Shown here: one piece after another, positions 17,848 through 25,774 of the stretch | How positions within the stretch are numbered: position 1 is the stretch's first letter | Layout: each line of letters starts with the position of its first letter | DNA from: Vagococcus hydrophili | Lineage (GTDB): Bacteria; Bacillota; Bacilli; Lactobacillales; Vagococcaceae | Assembly (NCBI RefSeq): GCF_011304195.1 | Contig: NZ_CP049887.1 | Location: forward strand, 1,178,001-1,242,000 | DNA length: 64,000 bases | Reading direction: 5' to 3' | Translations under genes and position numbers: made by a program | Notes under the pieces: model-generated | Told to the model about the DNA's origin: nothing | The model's input: the letters and a program-made list of their open reading frames with translations, nothing else | Database searches by the model: none

Positions 17848-18162
17848 TTACTTGATCACTGTATAATGTTTGGTAAATTTTTTACTAGAAATTAATTGAT
17901 GATTGGTCGCATCTAAAAAATCTCCCTCATATCCCATGGCGTACATACCGTAGCCACCACAATTTCCAACCACTGTCCCAACTGTTCCTGTTTTTAAGTT
18001 GTGAAGGACGGATGGATTTAATGCGGACATTAAAATACGAAGACGATTGTCTGACCAATACAGGTAATTCTTTTTAAAAGCTTCTTTTACCCAGTCAGGT
18101 TGCTCCCCTGTTCGACTAATTTCCCAAACATCAACGACTTTATTTTTGTATGTTGCTTTCAT
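17848..18162 (-). CDS. Uncharacterised 104-residue protein, PGDYG-like
   Basis: A soluble protein starting MKATYKNKVVDVWEISRTGEQ, with a Gly-rich core VVGNCGGYGMYAMGYEGDFL. The architecture (short KY.NK.V.V.E start, then PDWV, then a G.YG.EGDFL turn) resembles small phage and bacterial proteins with a PGDYG-type motif; this is a loose resemblance. AGAGGTG lies at a proper distance from the ATG. It is first in a two-gene operon whose promoter has the clearest copy of the pheromone-type repeats, so it is a probable target of the LytTR regulator. Confidence 0.72.
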   Translation of the reverse strand: MKATYKNKVVDVWEISRTGEQPDWVKEAFKKNYLYWSDNRLRILMSALNPSVLHNLKTGTVGTVVGNCGGYGMYAMGYEGDFLDATNHQLISSKKFTKHYTVIK

Positions 18163-18194
18163 GAGACAATCACCTCTTATTATTTTGTTGCTTT

Positions 18195-18259
18195 ATTGTA
18201 ATAGGAAATAGTGAGATTTGGTAAAGAATATCATGAAGTGTGGAAAAAGAGGTCATGAA
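18195..18259 (-). promoter_or_regulatory. Pheromone-regulated promoter on the minus strand
   Basis: Reading the minus strand, TTCATGACC (18259-18251) and TTCATGATA (18237-18229) start exactly 22 bp apart, and TACAAT (18200-18195) lies 29 bp further. The first repeat is identical to that of the pheromone promoter at 13536. It drives the 104- and 82-residue genes. Confidence 0.7.
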
Positions 18260-18330
18260 CTAAACTAAAGGATAAAAATTTAAATTGAAATAAAGATATG
18301 ATATGATTATATCAATGATTTAAGCTGATT

Positions 18331-18387
18331 CTGGTTTTATTTTATAATATAAAATATTGTCAAATTATTTTATGGTATAAAATAAAA
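18331..18387. promoter_or_regulatory. Twin palindromic operators over the promoter of the regulator/nucleotidyltransferase pair
   Basis: Two 24-bp arms (18331-18354 and 18364-18387) are inverted copies matching at 21 of 24 positions. Each arm is itself nearly palindromic around TTTTATAATATAAAA or TTTTATGGTATAAAA. The 9-bp spacer carries TTGTCA, a possible -35 box, and TATAAA in the right arm could be the -10 box. This is a typical autoregulated toxin-antitoxin promoter layout. Confidence 0.65.
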
Positions 18388-18430
18388 CCACAATAGTCTA
18401 TAAAAGTTGTGATAGAGGGGGATATTCACG

Positions 18431-19510
18431 GTGAAGATGCTTGTAGAAAAATTTGAATATTTTTTTAAAAAAAGAATAGGAGATTTGGAGTATATTAAAA
18501 ATATAACGGAAGATTTATACAAATTACCCAAATTTTACGTAAATAATTTTAATTTATATACTGCGCAATTGATTATTAACGATTCAAAAAAATCTCTAGA
18601 GATGACAATTTTAGAGATTAAGAATAATAATTTTACGGATATAAATTTTTTGAAAAAACAAATCTCAAACATTCTTGAATTAGGAGGTGGAAAAGTTGCT
18701 GAAAATAATTATGTATTAATTTTTTCTAGCTTGGAAGAAGCGTCACAGCGACTGTTAATCCAAAATAATATACCGTACTATTCTGAAAGAGATCAATCAC
18801 TGTTTTTACCTTTTATGTATTTAGAATTACATTCTAAATTAGAAATCGAAAGAAGCTTTACACCATCTGAACAGTTGATTATTTGTTATGTAATAGCCAA
18901 TATAAATGAAAAATTTACTCAAAAAAAATTGGAAACAAGATTAAATCTATCAAAATCAATTATCCAAAAAACGTTAAAAAAATTAGAACGTTTAGAAATA
19001 CTGGAGAGATCGGGTTACACTCGCAATTTAGAATATAAAAGCATGATGAATCGAGAAGAAACATTCTCTAAAGTGGTAGACTACCTAAGCTCACCAATCA
19101 GAAAGAAAGTATACATAGAAAAAAATAATGTTGTCATGAAATTGTTAAAGCAACAAGTGATATCATCTGAATCTGCCCTCTCTCATTTAACATTATATTC
19201 CGAGGACAATATTGAGCATTATGCTTTGGAAAAAAATAAATTCAGAGAATTGGAATCTGAATTGAATGAAAATGATATGATTATATTTTCTAGAAAAAAT
19301 GAAATTGAACTATTAGCTAAATCCATTCCTATAGTAAGTATTGAAGAATGGACGTATGATCCTAATCTAGTAAAGGATCGATTCAATAATATTGATGCTA
19401 TTTCTTTGTACAAAATATTAGAGAACTCACTAAACCAAGAAGACGATGATTACAGATTGTCACAAGAATTAGAAAACATGATAGAGAGGTACTTAAATGA
19501 AGATAAATGA
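18431..19510 (+). CDS. Winged-helix regulator, probable antitoxin partner of a nucleotidyltransferase
   Basis: A 359-residue protein starting at GTG 18431 after AGAGGGGG (ATG 18437 is close). Residues of about 145-205, FTPSEQLIICYVIANI to LERLEILERSGY, form a MarR-like winged helix. The N-terminal part (EMTILEIKNNNF) looks like a nuclease-like or effector fold, and the C-terminus is acidic. It overlaps the next gene by 14 bp. Type IV toxin-antitoxin systems of the AbiE kind pair a wHTH antitoxin with an NTase toxin, but there the wHTH is N-terminal, so this is a variant at best. The twin operators upstream suggest autorepression. Confidence 0.68.
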   Translation: MKMLVEKFEYFFKKRIGDLEYIKNITEDLYKLPKFYVNNFNLYTAQLIINDSKKSLEMTILEIKNNNFTDINFLKKQISNILELGGGKVAENNYVLIFSSLEEASQRLLIQNNIPYYSERDQSLFLPFMYLELHSKLEIERSFTPSEQLIICYVIANINEKFTQKKLETRLNLSKSIIQKTLKKLERLEILERSGYTRNLEYKSMMNREETFSKVVDYLSSPIRKKVYIEKNNVVMKLLKQQVISSESALSHLTLYSEDNIEHYALEKNKFRELESELNENDMIIFSRKNEIELLAKSIPIVSIEEWTYDPNLVKDRFNNIDAISLYKILENSLNQEDDDYRLSQELENMIERYLNEDK

Positions 19511-20300
19511 GCAGATCATAAAAAAATTTTCCCAGAAGTTTAATGCCAGTCAAGAAAATTTATCAACGAAGTATGTGTTTATAGGTGGGACAGCCCTAAT
19601 GCTCTTATCATTAGACTCTGATTTTGAAGAAATTAGAGGAACAAGAGATTATGACATTGTTTTATTGGTCCAAGAAACAGAAGGAAATAAGGAACTATTT
19701 GAAAAAATCTGGGAGTATATAGACGAAGGCAGATATGATGTGTTCCAGTCTAAAGAAGGCGTTCCTCAATATTATAGATTCATTAATCCTCAAAATAAGA
19801 ATGAATATCCTGAACAATTAGAATTTTTTTCTAATTCTCCAGAATTTATGAATGGTCGCAAAGAGAGGTTTACGCCACTACATGCAGATGATGATGTCCA
19901 AAGTCTGTCGAGCATTATTATGGATGAGGTTTATTACAATTTTATTTTAAGCCAATGTAAGGTCATTCAAAATGTTAACAGCGTGACAGAGCTAGGATTA
20001 ATTGTATTAAAAGCTAAAGCTTATAATGATTTGCTGGAAAAGAAGAAAAGTGACAACAAAGTATCTTCAAAAAATATTGATAAACACAAAAAAGATGTGA
20101 TTAGAGTTTTAGAATTTATTCATCCAGATAATAAATGTGATTTAGAATCGTTTCCAATGATTAAAAATGATATAGCTCTTTTTATCAATAATCTAGAAGC
20201 TAATTATACGGATGAAGAAACGATAAAAGTGGGAAGTAGTATTAAAACTAATTTAGAAGAAGTGAGGATAAGTTTAAGAAATCATTTTTATTTAGAGTAA
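19497..20300 (+). CDS. AbiEii-like nucleotidyltransferase (candidate toxin)
   Basis: A 267-residue protein with the minimal nucleotidyltransferase signature: FIGGTALMLLS (GG-S/T) followed by RGTRDYDIVL (DxD). Further on, LGLIVLKAKAYNDL and the KDVIRVLEFI helix match the K and KD elements of the AbiEii/DUF1814-type fold. AbiEii toxins use GTP or add nucleotides to tRNA and cause abortive infection or growth arrest. Its start lies inside the end of the regulator gene, so the two are coupled. A bidirectional terminator follows. The activity is inference; a housekeeping NTase is less likely given the partner. Confidence 0.72.
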   Translation: MKINEQIIKKFSQKFNASQENLSTKYVFIGGTALMLLSLDSDFEEIRGTRDYDIVLLVQETEGNKELFEKIWEYIDEGRYDVFQSKEGVPQYYRFINPQNKNEYPEQLEFFSNSPEFMNGRKERFTPLHADDDVQSLSSIIMDEVYYNFILSQCKVIQNVNSVTELGLIVLKAKAYNDLLEKKKSDNKVSSKNIDKHKKDVIRVLEFIHPDNKCDLESFPMIKNDIALFINNLEANYTDEETIKVGSSIKTNLEEVRISLRNHFYLE

Positions 20301-20327
20301 TAATAGTTAAATAATTGACTGAATACA

Positions 20328-20361
20328 AAAAAGAATCCTTATGTACAGGGATTCTTTTTTA
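20328..20361. terminator. Bidirectional terminator
   Basis: AAAAAGAATCC pairs with GGGATTCTTTTTT across a short loop. It can serve both the nucleotidyltransferase gene (+) and maeR (-). Confidence 0.85.
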
Positions 20362-20381
20362 CTATTAATAAAATTGTACCT

Positions 20382-21053
20382 TTACCCCCAAACATAAACC
20401 TTATAAGGTCTCCCAACCTTCAAGTAAATATTCTCACTCTTCAGCTGTTCTTTCTTTTCCAAATAAGCGACATACTTCCGAATCGAAACATGAGATAACT
20501 TCGCTTCATCTGTTAATTCTTGAATCGTAAAAGGTTTATCCATTTGTTTAATGGTTTTAATCACAAAAGCTAGCGTCTCATGAGTGAGGCCTTTTTCTAA
20601 TTCATCATCACAAGTTTCTTCTTCATATTTTGGTTGGAGAAAGGCGTCGATTTGGTCTTGATCCATCTCATGTTGCCCAAGTTGATCGATTTTTTTCTGA
20701 TACAAATTCAAACTTTTTTCAAAACGATCATAAGTGAAAGGCTTGATTAAATAATCCAAAACACCAAGATGAAGGCTTTCCTTCACTAAAATCGCTTCTT
20801 TAGAGGCGGTAATCAAAATCACATCAATGTCACGTTTTTCTTTTCTTAAATCACTTAAAAGCTGTAGACCGTTCCCATCTTCTAGGTGGATATCAAGTAA
20901 AATTAAATCAATAGCCTCCGTTGCCAGAATGTTTCGGCTTTCAGCAATCGTTGAAGAAGCTGAAATGTTAAAAGCAGGGTTCACTTTTTTTAGGTAATTG
21001 TTATGAATAAATTGCACCATCGGATCGTCTTCGATAATTAAAATGTGGGTCAT
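20382..21053 (-). CDS. maeR: CitB/DcuR-type response regulator of malate metabolism
   Basis: A 223-residue protein: receiver domain with IIEDDPM, phosphorylation Asp in LILLDIHL, ITAS and YLIKPF, then a C-terminal helix-turn-helix, FTIQELTDEAKLSHVSIRKYVAYLE. It is two bases downstream of the kinase gene and divergent from maePE, the arrangement known from Lactobacillus casei and enterococci. MaeR activates maePE when malate is present. Confidence 0.9.
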   Translation of the reverse strand: MTHILIIEDDPMVQFIHNNYLKKVNPAFNISASSTIAESRNILATEAIDLILLDIHLEDGNGLQLLSDLRKEKRDIDVILITASKEAILVKESLHLGVLDYLIKPFTYDRFEKSLNLYQKKIDQLGQHEMDQDQIDAFLQPKYEEETCDDELEKGLTHETLAFVIKTIKQMDKPFTIQELTDEAKLSHVSIRKYVAYLEKKEQLKSENIYLKVGRPYKVYVWG

Positions 21054-21055
21054 AA

Positions 21056-22573
21056 TTAGTCCTCCTTAGAGTAGTCTACACTAAATGATAGGGTCTTGTC
21101 TGTAAAATGGAGCTCACTGTGGCGATCTTGGATGAGCTGCTTAAAGTAAAAGGATTGCAAAGTTTCTTGAATTTTCTCCCAATCTTCTCTTGAGAAAAGC
21201 TGTTCCTTAAATGAATAAGTAGAGGTTAGAACGTTGTCTTCCCATTCTAAGGATAACTGCAATTCATCAGGTAATTGTCGTTGTAAAAAAGCATGATGAA
21301 TGTAGCGATAAATGGTAATTAGCTGCGTTCGTTCCTCACTATTATTTAACGGGATTTCTGGGAAAATTTCAATGTGTAAATGGGTTTTAATTTCGGAGAA
21401 TTTCTGACGTTCTCCAATTAAAAAACTGGCCATCATGGGATCTTTAACTAAAAGAGCCACATAGCGGGAAAATTCTTTCTCAGGTTTTAATAAATCTTCT
21501 AAATATACGCCTAATTCTTCGTAAGCTTCTAAATCCACCAAACCGAAAATAACATGGAGTTTATTCATAAATTCGTGGGACTGACTTTGAAGAGCTGAAG
21601 CATAAGCTGTTGTATTCGCTAGTTGGTCGGTGACAAATAAAGCTTCTGTGGCATTTCGTAAGAATATAACATAGCCCGTTTTTTGCTCTCTGACCACAAT
21701 CGGAGCGGCTGAAAACAGATAATCTTGCCCGTGTTGTTGATAGAGTTGTTCCACTTTTTTATCTAAATCGATTTGTTCGAAGTGATATAAAAAGTCTTGC
21801 ACATCCTTACCGATTAAATTGGTTTGTTGGGTGGTGTATTGATACAAGGTTTGAGCTTGGGCGTTGGCTAAAAGCACTCGACTATTCAAATCAATGACCA
21901 CAACCGCATCTTTGGTTTCTTCTAACATGGCATTTCTTTCTTCTAATAAAGAAGCAATTTCTCGTGGTTCTAAATTAAGTAAGATGCGTTTTAGGTAGAG
22001 AGATAAGGCAAATGCCACGAATAAGCTGACAACTAAACTAAGGATTAAGGAAATTTGATAATCTTTTTGAGATTGTTGAATCATGGTTGATAAAGACGTC
22101 ATCTTAACACCTAAAGCAATAACCCCAATCTGTTTCTCATCTGAGAAGACAGGGACAAAGGCGCGTAATGACTGACCTAAAGTTCCTTCGTTAATTGAGA
22201 TATGTTTTTCGCCTTTAAGAGAGGTGACTTCATCTCCTCCTTTAAAATGTCCCCCAATTTTACTTGGATCAGGGTGAGTGAGGCGAATCGCGTCCATATC
22301 AATGACAACAATAAAATCCAGTTGGTAATTTTTCGCTAATTGATTCGTGTATTCTTGAAGTTCTTGACTTGTTTCATCTTTTTTAAGTTGATTAATGACT
22401 AAGGGATCGCTGGCTAGCTGTTTTCCTGTGGCTAGGAGTAACTTTTCTTCATTATGCTTTACTCGCTTGGCGGCACTTTTCACCACTAAAAAATAAGAGA
22501 CTGAAATTGATAAAATCAGTGTTGTGACAAATGCTAAGGAAAGTAATGTCCATAAACTAAGCTTTTTTTTCAC
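21056..22573 (-). CDS. maeK: DcuS/CitA-type sensor kinase for malate
   Basis: A 505-residue kinase: a first membrane helix (13-32), a periplasmic-type PDC sensor domain (DFIVVIDMDAIRLTHPDPSKIGGH, LRAFVPVFSD), a second helix (about 175-195), a PAS domain (AVVVIDLNSRVLLANAQAQ) and the phosphoacceptor block QSQSHEFMNKLHVIFGLV. The catalytic domain lacks obvious strong N- and G-boxes, as is common in this family. It senses C4-dicarboxylates directly outside the membrane. It lies upstream of maeR and divergent from maeP. Confidence 0.9.
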   Translation of the reverse strand: MKKKLSLWTLLSLAFVTTLILSISVSYFLVVKSAAKRVKHNEEKLLLATGKQLASDPLVINQLKKDETSQELQEYTNQLAKNYQLDFIVVIDMDAIRLTHPDPSKIGGHFKGGDEVTSLKGEKHISINEGTLGQSLRAFVPVFSDEKQIGVIALGVKMTSLSTMIQQSQKDYQISLILSLVVSLFVAFALSLYLKRILLNLEPREIASLLEERNAMLEETKDAVVVIDLNSRVLLANAQAQTLYQYTTQQTNLIGKDVQDFLYHFEQIDLDKKVEQLYQQHGQDYLFSAAPIVVREQKTGYVIFLRNATEALFVTDQLANTTAYASALQSQSHEFMNKLHVIFGLVDLEAYEELGVYLEDLLKPEKEFSRYVALLVKDPMMASFLIGERQKFSEIKTHLHIEIFPEIPLNNSEERTQLITIYRYIHHAFLQRQLPDELQLSLEWEDNVLTSTYSFKEQLFSREDWEKIQETLQSFYFKQLIQDRHSELHFTDKTLSFSVDYSKED

Positions 22574-22622
22574 GAGGATTCCTCCTTTTCGAGTACATTA
22601 TAGCATTTTCTTTGTTAATTTA

Positions 22623-22685
22623 ATTAGTTGTATTAACTTAAATTAATTAAAAAAAGTATATTTAGAAAAGCGCTTCCAATATAGT
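22623..22685 (+). promoter_or_regulatory. maeP promoter region with cre (CcpA) site and AT-rich MaeR-type repeats
   Basis: GAAAAGCGCTTCCA at 22665-22678 matches the cre consensus at 11 of 14 positions and lies just before a -10 box TATAGT (22680-22685), so CcpA binding would block transcription. Upstream, 22623-22650 has repeated TTAATTA/TTAACTTAAATTA stretches like the direct repeats bound by MaeR. No good -35 box is seen, as expected for an activated promoter. Confidence 0.62.
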
Positions 22686-22714
22686 AAGGGTGTAAAGACA
22701 AAGGAGGAAAACAA

Positions 22715-24010
22715 ATGGATACAAAAGAGCAAAAAGGGTGGAAGAATTTCCAAGTCGGATCTGTTCCATTACCAGTATATATCGTATTATCTTCAGTTAT
22801 TCTAATAACAGCTTATTTACAACAATTACCAGTAAACATGCTAGGTGGTTTCGCTGTTATCTTAACAATGGGTTGGTTTCTAGGAACGTTAGGAGCAAAT
22901 ATTCCTTATTTAAAAAATTTCGGTGGTCCAGCAATTATGTCATTATTGGTCCCTTCGATCCTAGTATTTTTCAATTTAGTGAATGAGAACGTCTTAAAAT
23001 CAGCAGATATGTTGATGAAACAAGCAAACTTCTTATACTTTTATATTGCCTGTTTAGTTTGTGGTAGTATCTTAGGTATGAACCGTAAAATCTTGGTTCA
23101 AGGTTTAATGAAAATGATTATCCCAATGTTAATCGGTATGATTTTAGCAATGGGTGTTGGTACTCTTGTAGGTGTGGCACTTGGTATGGATTGGAAACAC
23201 GTTTTATTCTTTATCGTAACACCCGTTTTAGCAGGTGGAATTGGTGAGGGTATCTTACCACTATCACTTGGTTATAGTCAGATTACAGGTATGGGTAGTG
23301 AGCAATTAGTTGGTCAATTAATCCCAGCAACTATCATCGGTAACTTCTTTGCGATTGGTTGTTCAGCATTTATTAGTCGGTTAGGTGAGAAAAAACCTCA
23401 CTTATCAGGTAAAGGTCAATTAGTAAAAGTAGCAGATGGCGTGGATTTAAGTGATGCTTTAGAAGAAGATAAATCACCAATTGATGTAAAATTAATGGGT
23501 GCAGGTGTCTTAACAGCATGTACTTTATTCATCATCGGTGGCTTATTACAATACTTAACAGGCTTCCCTGGACCAGTCTTAATGATCGTTGTCGCAGCAC
23601 TTTTAAAATATATCAATGTTGTTCCAGAAGAAACACAACGTGGCTCTAAACAATTATACAAATTTATCGCAGGTAACTTCACTTTCCCATTAATGGCAGG
23701 ATTAGGCTTATTATATATTCCGTTAAAAGACGTTGTGGGTGTGTTAACATGGCAATATTTCTTAGTTGTTATTAGTACCGTCTTAACAGTTATTACAACA
23801 GGTTTCTTCGTTTCACGTTTCATGAATATGTACCCAGTAGAAGCAGCAATTATCTCAGCGTGTCAAAGTGGAATGGGTGGAACAGGTGACGTTGCGATCC
23901 TTAGTACAACTAACCGTATGAACTTAATGCCATTTGCCCAAGTAGCAACAAGACTTGGTGGAGCAATTACCGTAATTACAATGACAGCTATTTTAAGAAT
24001 GATTTTCTAA
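22715..24010 (+). CDS. maeP: Malate transporter, 2-hydroxycarboxylate transporter family
   Basis: A 431-residue protein with about eleven membrane segments. GGIGEGILPLSLGYS is the first GGxG re-entrant loop and QSGMGGTGDVAILSTTNRM is the second, followed by the conserved arginine in VATRLGGA. These are hallmarks of the 2HCT family (CitS, MleP, MaeP), which imports malate or citrate with Na+ or H+. AGGAGG precedes the ATG. maeE begins 20 bp later, so malate uptake and cleavage are one operon. Confidence 0.93.
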   Translation: MDTKEQKGWKNFQVGSVPLPVYIVLSSVILITAYLQQLPVNMLGGFAVILTMGWFLGTLGANIPYLKNFGGPAIMSLLVPSILVFFNLVNENVLKSADMLMKQANFLYFYIACLVCGSILGMNRKILVQGLMKMIIPMLIGMILAMGVGTLVGVALGMDWKHVLFFIVTPVLAGGIGEGILPLSLGYSQITGMGSEQLVGQLIPATIIGNFFAIGCSAFISRLGEKKPHLSGKGQLVKVADGVDLSDALEEDKSPIDVKLMGAGVLTACTLFIIGGLLQYLTGFPGPVLMIVVAALLKYINVVPEETQRGSKQLYKFIAGNFTFPLMAGLGLLYIPLKDVVGVLTWQYFLVVISTVLTVITTGFFVSRFMNMYPVEAAIISACQSGMGGTGDVAILSTTNRMNLMPFAQVATRLGGAITVITMTAILRMIF

Positions 24011-24029
24011 ATATAAGGAGGAAATAATC

Positions 24030-25193
24030 ATGACAAAAAAAGACGTAAAAGAATTAGCAATCGAGCAAGCAAGAGCAAACGGTGGAAAGCTATCTGTTGA
24101 ATCAAAAGTTGAAATCAACAATCGTGAAGAATTAAGTATCGCTTATACACCAGGTGTAGCAGCAGTTTCTTCAGCCATTGCGGAAGATAAAAAATTAGCT
24201 TACGAATTAACAACTAAAAAGAACACAGTTGCCGTTATCAGTGACGGAACAGCGGTTCTTGGTTTAGGTGATATCGGTCCAGAAGCAGCAATGCCAGTTA
24301 TGGAAGGAAAAGCAGCTTTATTCAAACGTTTTGCGAATGTGGATTCAGTGCCGATTGTTTTAGCAACAAAAGACACAGAAGAAATTATTCAAGCAGTAAA
24401 AATGATTGCTCCAACATTTGGTGGGATTAACTTAGAAGATATTAGTGCTCCACGTTGTTTCGAAATCGAAAAACGTTTAATCGAAGAATTAGATATTCCA
24501 GTATTCCACGATGATCAACACGGAACAGCAATCGTTGTTTTAGCAGCACTTTACAACTCATTAAAATTAATCGGTAAATCAATTGATGAAGTTAATGTGG
24601 TAGTGAATGGTGGCGGATCAGCTGGTCTTTCAGTAACTCGTAAATTCTTAGCGGCAGGTGTTAAAAATGTAACAGTGGTTGACCGTTTCGGTATTATTTC
24701 TGAATCACAAATCGCTGACTTAGCACCACATCATGCGGATATTTCTAAATTAACCAATAGAGAACTGCGTGAAGGCACACTGCAAGATGCTCTTAAAGGG
24801 GCAGATGTGTTTGTCGGCGTTTCAGCACCAGGCGTTCTAAATCCTGAGTGGATTAAAGACATGAACGCGAAACCAGTGATTTTCGCTATGGCAAACCCAA
24901 CACCAGAAATCTTCCCTGACGAAGCATTAGCAGCAGGGGCTTATGTTGTGGGAACGGGACGTAGTGATTTCCCTAACCAAATCAACAACGTGTTAGCATT
25001 CCCTGGTATTTTCAGAGGCGCATTAGATTCACGTGCTCGCGATATTACGATTGAGATGCAAATTGCAGCAGCTAAAGGAATTGCTAGTTTGATTTCTGAT
25101 GAAGAATTATCAACAACAAACATCATTCCAGATCCATTCCAAGAAGGCGTAGCAAAAGTTGTAGCAGAAAGCGTTAGCCAAGCAGTTAAATAA
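24030..25193 (+). CDS. maeE: NAD-dependent malic enzyme (oxaloacetate-decarboxylating)
   Basis: A 387-residue short-form malic enzyme. Motifs include YTPGVAAVS (catalytic Tyr), [22 protein letters not shown] (catalytic Lys and NAD-site region), FHDDQHGTA (metal-binding aspartates) and [12 protein letters not shown] (second Rossmann motif). It converts malate to pyruvate and CO2, letting the cell use malate as a carbon source. The size excludes the 540-residue malolactic enzyme. It sits behind maeP with AGGAGG, and maeKR are divergent. Confidence 0.93.
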   Translation: MTKKDVKELAIEQARANGGKLSVESKVEINNREELSIAYTPGVAAVSSAIAEDKKLAYELTTKKNTVAVISDGTAVLGLGDIGPEAAMPVMEGKAALFKRFANVDSVPIVLATKDTEEIIQAVKMIAPTFGGINLEDISAPRCFEIEKRLIEELDIPVFHDDQHGTAIVVLAALYNSLKLIGKSIDEVNVVVNGGGSAGLSVTRKFLAAGVKNVTVVDRFGIISESQIADLAPHHADISKLTNRELREGTLQDALKGADVFVGVSAPGVLNPEWIKDMNAKPVIFAMANPTPEIFPDEALAAGAYVVGTGRSDFPNQINNVLAFPGIFRGALDSRARDITIEMQIAAAKGIASLISDEELSTTNIIPDPFQEGVAKVVAESVSQAVK

Positions 25194-25200
25194 ATAAAGA

Positions 25201-25316
25201 GGTTGTTATAGAAGTGCTCAGCTTCAAGAAATAAGAAGGAAATCACAGAAATTGTTTCTCAAATTTTTGTGATTTTCGGCTTATTTCCGCCGAAGCTACT
25301 TCTATAACACCGTTTG
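25201..25316. repeat. Long imperfect palindrome after maeE (MITE-like or large terminator stem)
   Basis: GTTATAGAAGT near 25206 returns inverted as ACTTCTATAAC near 25310. AGCTTC, GAAATAAG, AAATCACA and TTTCTC in the left half also each return inverted, in order, in the right half. The result is a hairpin of about 115 bases with small bulges. It has no T run at the end, so it is more like a miniature intergenic element than a plain terminator. Confidence 0.6.
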
Positions 25317-25328
25317 TTAATAATAAAG

Positions 25329-25363
25329 AGGTTGTGACTTATTTTTGTCACAACCTTTTTTTG
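25329..25363 (+). terminator. Terminator downstream of maePE
   Basis: A perfect AGGTTGTGAC / GTCACAACCT stem followed by seven T residues. Confidence 0.85.
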
Positions 25364-25418
25364 TACGTTAATCATGCTATGATAAAGATAACTTAAAATA
25401 AGAAGGGAACGGATAATT

Positions 25419-25712
25419 ATGAGTTTAGTCATCAATATTACGTATACAGGAGAAAAGGACAATGCTAGAAAATTTGCAGAAGAGATGGTGGCAAAGGGAA
25501 TCGTTAAAGCGATAAGAGCAGAAGCAGGCAATGAAAAATATGAGTATTATTTTCCAATGGATGACCCAGAATCTGTTTTATTAATTGATAGTTGGTCAAA
25601 TCAAGAAGCTTTGGATGTTCATCATAAAACAGAGATGATGACCCAAATTGCTGAGTTAAGAAAGAAATACCATTTGAAAATGAAGGTTGAACGTTTTGAA
25701 CCTACTTTGTAG
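25419..25712 (+). CDS. ABM-domain monooxygenase-like protein (YgiN-type)
   Basis: A 97-residue ferredoxin-like protein of the antibiotic biosynthesis monooxygenase fold. NARKFAEEMVAKGIVKAIRAEAGNEKY, LLIDSWSNQEALDVHHKT and the ending MKVERFEP follow the family pattern (A..F...........E.GN..Y, W.....L..H). Members oxidise quinols or degrade haem-like compounds; the substrate here is unknown. A quinone role would suit the FMN reductases and mhq operon further on, but it has its own promoter. AAGGGAACG precedes the ATG. Confidence 0.8.
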   Translation: MSLVINITYTGEKDNARKFAEEMVAKGIVKAIRAEAGNEKYEYYFPMDDPESVLLIDSWSNQEALDVHHKTEMMTQIAELRKKYHLKMKVERFEPTL

Positions 25713-25774
25713 AATAGGTTAACATTTTTTAGAAATCGCTTTCTTTGGTACAATAAAATAAAAGGAGTGATGAC

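Noticed and set aside
22738-22986. Plus-strand ORF in another frame inside maeP
   Set aside because: It overlaps the strongly conserved 2HCT transporter and has no own features.
24941-25246. Minus-strand ORF opposite maeE
   Set aside because: It is antisense to conserved malic-enzyme codons with no ribosome site.
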